Assembly: GCA_964529285.1 (NCBI GenBank)
Contig: CAZGWK010000011.1
Span: 1-64,000 of the forward strand
Length of the DNA: 64,000 nucleotides
Direction: 5' to 3'
Source of the DNA: SURF-21 sp964529285
GTDB taxonomy: Bacteria; Actinomycetota; Geothermincolia; Geothermincolales; RBG-13-55-18
Below the pieces are notes generated by a model that was not told the origin of the DNA, made no database searches, and saw only the letters and a list, made by a program, of their open reading frames with translations. The position numbers and the translations under genes are program-made. Below, in pieces: positions 33,445 through 41,384 of the stretch; positions within the stretch are counted from its first letter, which is position 1, and every line of letters begins with the position of its first letter.

Positions 33445-34722
33445 ATGGAGAACAGCAAGTTCGTTATCGTGGGAGGCAATCCCCTATGGGGAGAGGTGCG
33501 GGTCGGAGGGGCCAAGAACTCCGTGCTCAAACTGATGGCGGCAAGCCTGCTTACCCCTGAGGAATGCATCATACATAACGTGCCCCATATCACCGACGTC
33601 GAGATAATGGTGGAGGTACTGCGCCGCCTCGGAGTGGAGGTGACGTGGGAGAAGGGAAGCTTGAGGATAAGATCGGGCGAGTTCTCGTCTCGTGAGGCTC
33701 CCTACCAGCTCGTTCGCCGCATGAGGGCGTCCATAATCGTCCTCGGCCCCCTGGTTGCACGTTGGGGAGAGGCTTCGGTGGCCATTCCGGGAGGCTGCAA
33801 TATCGGCTCGCGCAAGATCGATATGCACCTCAAGGGCCTTGCGGAGCTGGGAGCTGAGATCAGCACCGAGCACGGCTACGTGCACGCGCGCGCTTCGCGC
33901 CTCAAGGGGACGCATATCGTCCTCGACTTTCCCAGCGTTGGCGCCACCGAAAACCTGATCATGGCCGCCGTAGGAGCCGATGGGCGTACGCTCATCGAAA
34001 ACGCCGCCTGTGAGCCGGAGATACAGGACTTAGCGGCTTTCCTGGGATCCATGGGCGCGCGGATAGACGGAGCCGGTACGCCGCTCATCGAGATAGAAGG
34101 ACCCCGCGAGCTGCATGGCATCGAGCACGCCGCCATAGGTGACCGGATCGAAGCCGGCACTCTCGCCGTTGCCGCGGCGGCAGCGGGTGGGGAAGTCGAG
34201 ATCACGGGGATCGACCCGGGACACCTGGGCCTGCCCATGGAGAAACTGCGCGAGGTGGGCGTGGAGGTCGAGGAAAGGGAAGACAGCCTGCTGGTGCGCG
34301 GTGGAGAAGAGTACAGGCCCGCGGACCTCGCCACCCTTCCTTTCCCGGGTTTTCCCACCGACCTGCAGCCCCAGATGATGGTGCTGCTCAGCCTGGCCGC
34401 TGGCACTAGCGTGATCACCGAGAATGTCTTCGAGAGCCGTTTCATGTTCGTCGACGAATTGAACCGCATGGGATGCGATATCAGCATCGAGGGCCATCAC
34501 GCCATAGTCAAAGGAGTGGGCGAGTTGAGCGGTGCGGCGGTATGCGCTCCAGACCTGCGCGCCGGGGCGGCCCTGGTACTTGCGGGGCTGGCGGCGGAAG
34601 GGGAGACGCACCTTCTGGACGTGTACCACGTAGACCGGGGGTACGAGGACCTCGAGGCCAAGCTCTCCCGCCTCGGGGCACGGATAACGCGCGTTAAAGT
34701 GGCTGAAGAACCCATTCTCTGA
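33445..34722 (+). CDS. murA: UDP-N-acetylglucosamine 1-carboxyvinyltransferase
   Basis: A 425-residue enzyme of typical length catalysing the first committed step of peptidoglycan synthesis. The catalytic Cys118 lies in 'IPGGCNIGSRKIDMHL', so the enzyme should be fosfomycin-sensitive by family rule (Cys, not Asp). 'GGAKNSVLKLMAASLL', 'LPFPGFPTDLQPQMM' and 'FESRFMFVDELNRMG' are further signatures. ATG 33445 is supported by homology and by the promoter geometry immediately upstream. Confidence 0.96.
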   Translation: MENSKFVIVGGNPLWGEVRVGGAKNSVLKLMAASLLTPEECIIHNVPHITDVEIMVEVLRRLGVEVTWEKGSLRIRSGEFSSREAPYQLVRRMRASIIVLGPLVARWGEASVAIPGGCNIGSRKIDMHLKGLAELGAEISTEHGYVHARASRLKGTHIVLDFPSVGATENLIMAAVGADGRTLIENAACEPEIQDLAAFLGSMGARIDGAGTPLIEIEGPRELHGIEHAAIGDRIEAGTLAVAAAAAGGEVEITGIDPGHLGLPMEKLREVGVEVEEREDSLLVRGGEEYRPADLATLPFPGFPTDLQPQMMVLLSLAAGTSVITENVFESRFMFVDELNRMGCDISIEGHHAIVKGVGELSGAAVCAPDLRAGAALVLAGLAAEGETHLLDVYHVDRGYEDLEAKLSRLGARITRVKVAEEPIL

Positions 34723-34782
34723 GCTGCGGCGAAAAACCTTTGAGTTCGGCATGTCGGCCTGCCGATAAATACCTTGAGCCTA

Positions 34783-34896
34783 CTGCCGCCCTTGACCGCG
34801 ATCAATGGATCGGGGTAAGGACGGCAGCTATACTCGGAGAACAAAGGAGCCGATATGAGCTCTGTCCAATCAGGTCATGGGCGGAAGCGGGGATAG
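34783..34896 (+). promoter_or_regulatory. Long hairpin and 13-codon leader ORF upstream of the subtilase
   Basis: An imperfect hairpin pairs 'ctgccg' (34783-34788) with 'cggcag' (34822-34827) and continues inward through 'ccttgacc/gggtaagg' and 'cgatc/gatcg'. It is followed by a strong ribosome binding site 'aaaggag' and an ATG at 34855 opening a 13-codon ORF (34855-34896, MSSVQSGHGRKRG). The subtilase start is 86 bp further on. A leader-peptide or attenuation role is possible; nothing shows it directly. Confidence 0.3.
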
Positions 34897-34981
34897 ACGG
34901 TTCATGGTGCCCGCTGGATGAGAAGCCGAGGAACAGGCATAAGTTCAGAGGTGGAAGAAGGGCGTCAGTGGAGGCGGTGGA

Positions 34982-37910
34982 TTGCTCAGCAGGATAGATA
35001 CACGCAGAAGGGCGCTTTGTAGCCTGGCCATCGCCGTGCTGGCGGTGTTTCTCTGCCTGGGCTTTCCTGTCTCCGGAGGAGGCGACGAAGCGGCCGCCGC
35101 GGGCTTGAGCACGGCAAAAAGCCTGTTGATGCAGCGTCTCAGCGCGGCACGGTATCCGCCGGGCAGCTACCTCGAGGGAGAGGTAGTGGTCGTTCTCGAG
35201 CAGTCAGCGCCCGGGGATCTGGACAGGCTCATGGGCGAGTTCGACGGCATTCTCGGGGATAATGCGCGCGAGACCCTCTCCTCGTCTGCCGCGAGTCCTG
35301 CGCGGAAGGCTCTACGGCTGCGTCTCAGGCCGGGACTTGACGAGTTGGATGCCGCGCGCCAGCTCCTGACATCGCCCCTGGTAAAATCGGCCGAGCCCAA
35401 TATGGTCTTCCGCTGTGCAACCACTCACCCGGACGATCCTCTCTACGTTCAGCAGTGGAACCTGCAGGATGCCTACGGAGTGGGGGCGAACGAGGCTTGG
35501 GACGTCCAGAGGGGCTCTTCGAGCCTTACCCTGGCGGTTATAGACACGGGCATGGATTACGGCCACCCGGACCTGGCCGGCCGCCGCAGCGGAGGCTGGG
35601 ATTACTACAACGGCGATTCCGATCCCTGGGACGACAGCGGACATGGAACCATGGTCACCGGCATGGCCTGCGCCAACACCAACAACAACACGGGCCTGGC
35701 GGGCGTGGACTGGAATGCTCGCGTGATGCCCCTCAAGGCCCTGGGGGCGAATGGCGAGGGTTACCTGGACTGCGTGATCAATTCGATCTACCATGCCGTC
35801 AACTACGGGGCTGACGTGATCAACATGAGCTTCACGTCCCACACCTATTCCCAGGAGCTCATGGACGCGGTGGAGTATGCTCATTCCCAGGGATGCATCC
35901 TGGTGGCGGCCAGCGGTAACGAAGGGGATACGCGCATAAACTACCCCGCCGGGCTGACCTACGTCATCGGTGTGGGCTCCATTGACGGTGACGGCAGCCG
36001 CTCCTGGTTCTCCAACCACAATTCCTCCGTGGACCTGGTGGCGCCGGGAAGCAGGATCATCGGACCCTCACCCGGCAACAGGTACGAAGCAGGCTCGGGC
36101 ACATCCGAGGCGACCCCGCATGTCTCGGCCGCGGCCATGCTCGTACTGGCCGAATACCCGGGCTGCACGCCCGAGCAAGTATGGCGCAGGCTGAAAGACG
36201 GTGCCAGGGATCTGGGCAACCCGGGTTACGATGAGGACTTTGGATGGGGCCTCCTTAACGTCAACGCTGCTTTGAGGGTGCCCCTGGTGACGGTGACAAG
36301 CCCCCAGGAATTCGCTTATCCCGCCGCGGGCAATGTCTCCGCCTCCGCGAGCATTGCCAATACCTCAATCGAATACCTCGAGCTCTGGCTCGATGGAGAA
36401 CTGATAGAGAGCCACCGCTTCACGGTTCCCGGCGGTAACGCAAGTTATACTTTCAACTCCTGGGACCTCGGACAGCTTGCGGAAGGTACCCACGAGATCA
36501 CCGCCAGGGCCATAAGCGTGTCGGGATCGTGGCAGGGCGAGCACGCCATCACCGTCTACCACAACACCAGCCAGCCCCGCCCCGCCCGGGACTGGTACCT
36601 GGCCGNNNNNNNNNNNNNNNNNNNNNNNNNNNNNNNNNNNNNNNNNNNNNNNNNNNNNNNNNNNNNNNNNNNNNNNNNNNNNNNNNNNNNNNNNNNNNNN
36701 NNNNNAGGGCACCACCGCCTGGGGTTTCGAGGAGTACGTGCTGGTCCAGAACCCCAACGCCGCACCCACCTCAGTGCAGGTCACCTTCATGAAGCCGGGG
36801 GGTTCCACCCAGCAGTACGATTACTCCATGACCGGCAACTCCAGGATGACCGTCCTGGTGAACTCGCTCGTCACATCGAGCGACGTCTCCACTCACGTGC
36901 ATGCAGACCTTCCGGTCGTGGCGGAACGTTCCATGTACTGGGGCAGCAGGACGGGCGGCCACGTAGCCGTGGGGGCGAACTCCACCGCCAGGGACTGGTA
37001 CCTGGCCGAGGGCACCACCGCCTGGGGTTTCGAGGAGTACGTGCTGGTCCAGAACCCCAACGCTGCTGCCGCGTCCGTGCGCGCTACCTTCATGAAGCCG
37101 GGTGGATCAAACCAGGAGTACGATTTCACCATGGCCGGCTACTCGCGGCTGACCCTTGCCGTAAACGACCTCGTGCCATCGAGTGACGTCTCAACCCACA
37201 TTCATGCCGATCTGCCAGTCGTCGCGGAACGGGCCATGTACTGGGGTGGCAGGGATGGAGGTCATGCCACGCTGGGCGTGACCGAGGGGTGTGCGACCTG
37301 GCTGCTGGCCGAGGGCACCACGGCTTGGGGTTTCGAGGAGTACGTGCTGGTCCAGAACCCCAACGCTGCAGCCGCCAGCCTTATCTTCACCTTCATGAAA
37401 CCGGGGGGGAGCCGGGTGCGAGCCGCGTACTCCGTGGGACCTTACTCGCGTTTCACCTTGAACGTGGCGGAAGTGGTGCCCGGAAGCGATGTGTCCACGT
37501 ACGTGCAGGCCGACCAGGCGGTCATCGCCGAGCGCGCCATGTACTGGCCGCGGGGTTCGCGCGATCGTGCCGGGGGGCATTGCAGCGCCGGATCGGTTAC
37601 CGCCGCTCAGGCATGGTACCTGGCGGAGGGCACCACCGCATGGGGTTTCGACGAGTACGTTCTTATGGTCAATCCCAGCGAGGACATCGCCCACGCCACC
37701 CTGGTGTTCATGCGCACCGACGGCAGCACGCTCGATTACCCGGTGAGCATCTCGGGTGGGGCGCGCATAACCGTCAATGCCAACCTCGTTGACCCCGGGC
37801 GTGATGCCTCTATCCAGGTCATCTCCGACAGGCCGCTGGTCGTGGAGAGGGCCATGTACTGGTCAGAAAAGGAGGGCGGCACCAACGCCCTGGGGGTATT
37901 GAAGCCCTAG
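34982..37910 (+). CDS. Secreted S8 (subtilisin-like) serine protease with C-terminal modules, interrupted by an assembly gap
   Basis: A signal peptide (residues 10-40) and an inhibitor-like propeptide (about 60-145) precede the subtilase domain. The triad is Asp188 ('VIDTGMD'), His221 ('DSGHGTMV') and Ser375 ('GTSEATPH'), with Asn313 ('ASGNEGD') as oxyanion residue. A linker domain (about 440-530) leads to modules starting 'W-Y-L-AEGTTAWGFEEYVL'. The first module is broken by 100 N (36606-36705), after which the frame shifts by one. Removing the N joins 'ctggccg' to 'agggcacc' and restores the module exactly, so the shift is an artefact and the number of modules is uncertain. At least four follow to the stop at 37908. 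TTG 34982 is the apparent start. Confidence 0.85.
36606..36705. other. Scaffold gap (100 N)
   Basis: Exactly 100 N, the usual placeholder for a gap of unknown size. It falls inside a ~60-bp stretch that is nearly identical in at least three successive modules, which explains the assembly break. True length should be a multiple of three, perhaps zero or whole modules. Confidence 0.97.
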
Positions 37911-38382
37911 AGGGGTTGGCGTCGCCTTGGGAGACCTGCCGGTATTACTCGCGGAACGGCGCAAGACCTTGTATGCCGGTCTCTCCGTGCGCCGGACCAG
38001 CCGTAGCGCGGGCGGGCGCTATTGCTTGCGCTATACGCACCAGAGTTGAGCTTGTAAAGGTGTTTACCAGCTGGTTTGACGGGAAGGACAAATGCCCGCC
38101 CGCGAGGAATACTATGCCGGGTTTCGTTACAGACAGGCGCATCAAGTACGCATCGTTTTTGGAGAAAAGGGTAGAATGAGCCCCTGTAGTGCTATAATAC
38201 AGGGAATATATTAGTGCTTGGTTCGATTGTTACAATGATGTTACCAAGCTGTTAAAAACGTGCAAAAAAGGGAACTGGGGGGTTTACAGGACTATCCGAA
38301 CTAATGTTTATTATATTATATATAGTCCGGATATTTGTATAATATCCAAGTTGCCGGCTGAAGGCTTGAAGCGAGGAAAAGG
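37911..38382 (+). promoter_or_regulatory. 472-bp non-coding region before the solenoid gene array
   Basis: No convincing gene. GC content falls sharply after about 38190. An extended -10 'tgctataat' (38190-38198) could start a ~180-nt leader. A second 'tataat' (38338-38343) lies within the palindrome 'ggatat-ttgtata-atatcc', 40 bp before the first solenoid gene. A 7-bp inverted repeat 'ggactat/atagtcc' brackets 'aatgtttattatattata'. The region is long and AT-rich for this genome, which suggests regulation of the downstream three-gene array. Confidence 0.5.
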
Positions 38383-41364
38383 ATGCTGAGGACTTCAGTC
38401 CAGACAGTCATAAACATCGTGGTCATCGTCCTGGTCGTCGGGGCGCTGGCGCTGGGCGCCGTAGCTTTTATACCTTCTTCCAACCCCATCGGCCCCGTTC
38501 TGGGTAAGATCGTGAGTTCCGGGGGCATACTCTCCGGCCTCATCGAGAACCTGGAGCCGGCCAGACTGGCCGAGGCCATGCGCAACAATCCCGAGATGAT
38601 GGGGGACCTTATCGTCGCCTTGGGAGATGACGGCGCGAAACAGGTAGCGCAGGCGGTAAACGACAACCCCGAGTTCATAGCGGTGCTGGTGGCCGAGCTC
38701 GATCCCGCAACCCTGGCCTATGCGCTCAACGACCCCGCCTCGGCGGATTTCACCACGGAGCTCCTGGAATACCTGGACCCCGAGGCCATCGCGGTCATCG
38801 TGAACGAGAGCGGCCCTTTCGTGGCCGACCTGCTGGGTTACCTGGACGCAAAGGTGATAGCGGACGCCGTGAACGCCAACGGCGAGTTCGTGACCGCCGC
38901 CATGGCCGCCACGGACCCCGCCGTTATGGCGGGCGCGGTCAACGCCAACGGCGCCTTCGTCACCGCCCTCATCGGGTTCCTGGACCCCGTGGTCCTGTCC
39001 TCGGCCATTAACGGCAATCCATCCCTGGTCGGTGACCTGCTGGGTTACCTGGACACGGCGGTGGTGGCGGGCGTGGTCAACGCCAACGGTCCATTCGTCA
39101 GCCGCATCATGCGCTACCTCGACCCCGCGGTTCTGACGGCGGGGATGAACGCGCACCCGACTTTCCTGTCCCGCATGATGGGTTATCTCAACCCGGCGGT
39201 TATCGCCGGGGTGCTCAACGCCAATTCCGGCTCTACCGCGGACCTGGTGGGCAACCTCTCAGACGAGCTGCTCTCCAACGTACTTGCCCTTACCGCGCAC
39301 GACCCGTCCTGGATCAACGGGCTCCTGGACCGGCTCGACCCCGCTGTGGTCGTGGCCATGATGAACAACTCATCGCCCTTCACCTCCGGGCTTATCAACG
39401 CACTGGATCCCGCCTGGGCGGCGGGGATCGCAAACGCGAATCCGGACCTGATATTCCAGGTGATGGACAACATCTCACCCGACCTGGTGGCCACCATGCT
39501 CAACAACGAAAGCATGGTAACCCGCGTGCTTCCCCTGATAGACACCGCCGCCCTGGGGGCGGCCCTGGGAGAGAACACGGACCTGGTCACCCGGCTGCTG
39601 CCGCTGCTCGACCCGGCCATTGCGGAGATAACCAACCAGGCCCTGGAGGGCAACCCCGAGCTCGCCAAGGCCATGCTGGCCAACCTGGACGGGGCGCAGA
39701 TCGCCTCGGCCCTGGCCCAGGCGCCCTCCTTCATCGACGGCCTGGTGCGGGGGCTCTCCCCCGGTTTCGTGGCCGCGGCGCTTCGGGGCTCTGACGATAA
39801 CCCCCAACTTCTCATCAATCTCACCAACAGCCTGGACGCATCGGCGGTTTCCCAGGCCCTGGACCTCTCGGGCAGTTTCATGCCGACGCTGCTGGCCATG
39901 CTTCCCAACAACGTAGCGGCCGCGGCGGCCCAGGCCCTCAACGCCAACCCGGCCATGCTGGACACGGTGCTCTCCACCGCGGACCCGGTGGTGCTCGCGG
40001 GCATCCTCAATTCCGGGGCGGCGGACGCGCTCATAGCGGGGCTCATCCCTCTCCTGGACGAGGGAGCCGCCCAGGCCATAGCGAACGGCGTGAACGCCGA
40101 CGCGGCGCAGGCGCCGGCGCAGTCCATGATACGCTCGCTCATCATCGCTTCCGACGCGGACGTGATAGCCGGTGCCATCAACTCCAACCCGGAGTTCGTG
40201 GCGGGGATGCTCGAGAACTTGAACGATGACGCTGCCGCGGCGATAGCGGACGGCATGAACGCCAACCCCGCCACCGCGACGACAGTTGCCCGCTATCTGA
40301 ACGGGACCACCAGCCGCAGGATAGCGGAAGCCCTCAACGCCAACACCGCCATCATCCGGCCGTTGATACAGAACCTCTCCCCGCAGGTGGGCAGGGCCAT
40401 CGCCGAGGGCCTCAACCAGAACACCACCGATATGACAGACCAGCTGCTGGCCACCCTCTCCGAGGACGTGGGCATCGCGCTGGCTGAAGGCCTCGAACTC
40501 AATCCAGACCTCGTCACCAACCTCCTGCCGCGACTGGACGAAAACACCGCGCACGAGGTGGCCATGGGCCTGAACGAGAACGCCGCGCCCGGCGGCGGCG
40601 GTTTTCTGCAGGCAATGGTGGAGGCGACGGACCCCGTTCTGGCCCAGGTAATTACGGACGTGCTCAACACACCGCCCTACAACATGGACGCCTTTATCTC
40701 CACGCTGATACAGAACCTCGATGACAATACCGCGATTGCCGTTGCAGATGGCCTGGCTGCCAACCCGGCGCTGGTCGAGCACCTGCTCAACCACCTGGAC
40801 GGGGCGGTCATGGCCCAGGGGCTCAACGACAACGAGGCCTGGCTGACCGCCCTGGTGGAGGCGCTGGACGCGGACGCCCTGGCGGACGCGCTGAACGCCG
40901 CTCTGGGCACGGCCGGCGGGCAGGCTTTCGTAAGCGACCTGCTCGCGAACCTCGATGGCGAGGTGGTCGCCTATGCCTTGAACAACAATCCCGGGCTGAC
41001 CAGGGAACTTTTAAATGCGGGAGGTAGTATAGGGCTGGGCACGACCCTGCATGACCTTCTGGCGGATGCCAACGCTGGAGCCTCGGGAGCTTTTCTAACC
41101 GACCTCATCCGGGGTCTGGACGCTTCAGTGATGGCAAACGTTCTCAACAACGCTTTCAGCGGCGCCACCCTGACCCCGGAGGAGAAAGCCAGGCTGCCTT
41201 TCCAGTCGGCGGACGGCACGGGGTACACATTTCTCCACGTCACCTGGTTTTATGTATATCTGAAGGCAGCGACGTTTCTCGGGCTGCAGCAGGGATGGGC
41301 CTGGTCGCAGATCGAAGGCGGCGAGCCGTACAACTGGACCGGCCCCGCCGTTATTCCGCCATAA
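38383..41364 (+). CDS. Membrane-anchored 23/26-residue helical-repeat (alpha-solenoid) protein 1; family not recognised
   Basis: A 993-residue protein. Residues 8-32 form a single membrane helix ('VINIVVIVLVVGALALGAVAF'), with basic residues before it, so the rest should be outside the cytoplasm. From about residue 45 to 930 it consists of tandem units. In the first half the unit is 23 residues: helix A '[GP]xFhxxhhxxL' and helix B 'DPxVhAxAhNAN' (h, hydrophobic). In the second half a 26-residue unit dominates, with helix B 'DxxTAxxIAxGLNxN'. Turn Asn and Asp-Pro residues are strongly conserved. The tail (about 935-993) is aromatic ('TWFYVYLKAATFLGL'). ATG 38383 follows 'gaggaaaagg'. It has two downstream paralogues. 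Function is unknown; a scaffold or binding surface is a guess from the solenoid pattern. Confidence 0.88.
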   Translation: MLRTSVQTVINIVVIVLVVGALALGAVAFIPSSNPIGPVLGKIVSSGGILSGLIENLEPARLAEAMRNNPEMMGDLIVALGDDGAKQVAQAVNDNPEFIAVLVAELDPATLAYALNDPASADFTTELLEYLDPEAIAVIVNESGPFVADLLGYLDAKVIADAVNANGEFVTAAMAATDPAVMAGAVNANGAFVTALIGFLDPVVLSSAINGNPSLVGDLLGYLDTAVVAGVVNANGPFVSRIMRYLDPAVLTAGMNAHPTFLSRMMGYLNPAVIAGVLNANSGSTADLVGNLSDELLSNVLALTAHDPSWINGLLDRLDPAVVVAMMNNSSPFTSGLINALDPAWAAGIANANPDLIFQVMDNISPDLVATMLNNESMVTRVLPLIDTAALGAALGENTDLVTRLLPLLDPAIAEITNQALEGNPELAKAMLANLDGAQIASALAQAPSFIDGLVRGLSPGFVAAALRGSDDNPQLLINLTNSLDASAVSQALDLSGSFMPTLLAMLPNNVAAAAAQALNANPAMLDTVLSTADPVVLAGILNSGAADALIAGLIPLLDEGAAQAIANGVNADAAQAPAQSMIRSLIIASDADVIAGAINSNPEFVAGMLENLNDDAAAAIADGMNANPATATTVARYLNGTTSRRIAEALNANTAIIRPLIQNLSPQVGRAIAEGLNQNTTDMTDQLLATLSEDVGIALAEGLELNPDLVTNLLPRLDENTAHEVAMGLNENAAPGGGGFLQAMVEATDPVLAQVITDVLNTPPYNMDAFISTLIQNLDDNTAIAVADGLAANPALVEHLLNHLDGAVMAQGLNDNEAWLTALVEALDADALADALNAALGTAGGQAFVSDLLANLDGEVVAYALNNNPGLTRELLNAGGSIGLGTTLHDLLADANAGASGAFLTDLIRGLDASVMANVLNNAFSGATLTPEEKARLPFQSADGTGYTFLHVTWFYVYLKAATFLGLQQGWAWSQIEGGEPYNWTGPAVIPP

Positions 41365-41384
41365 AGATGTGATAGGAAGTCAAG

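Noticed and set aside
34982..37910. Subtilase gene as a frameshifted pseudogene
   Set aside because: The shift coincides with a 100-N gap, and the flanking bases rejoin in frame within a repeated module. The catalytic triad is intact.
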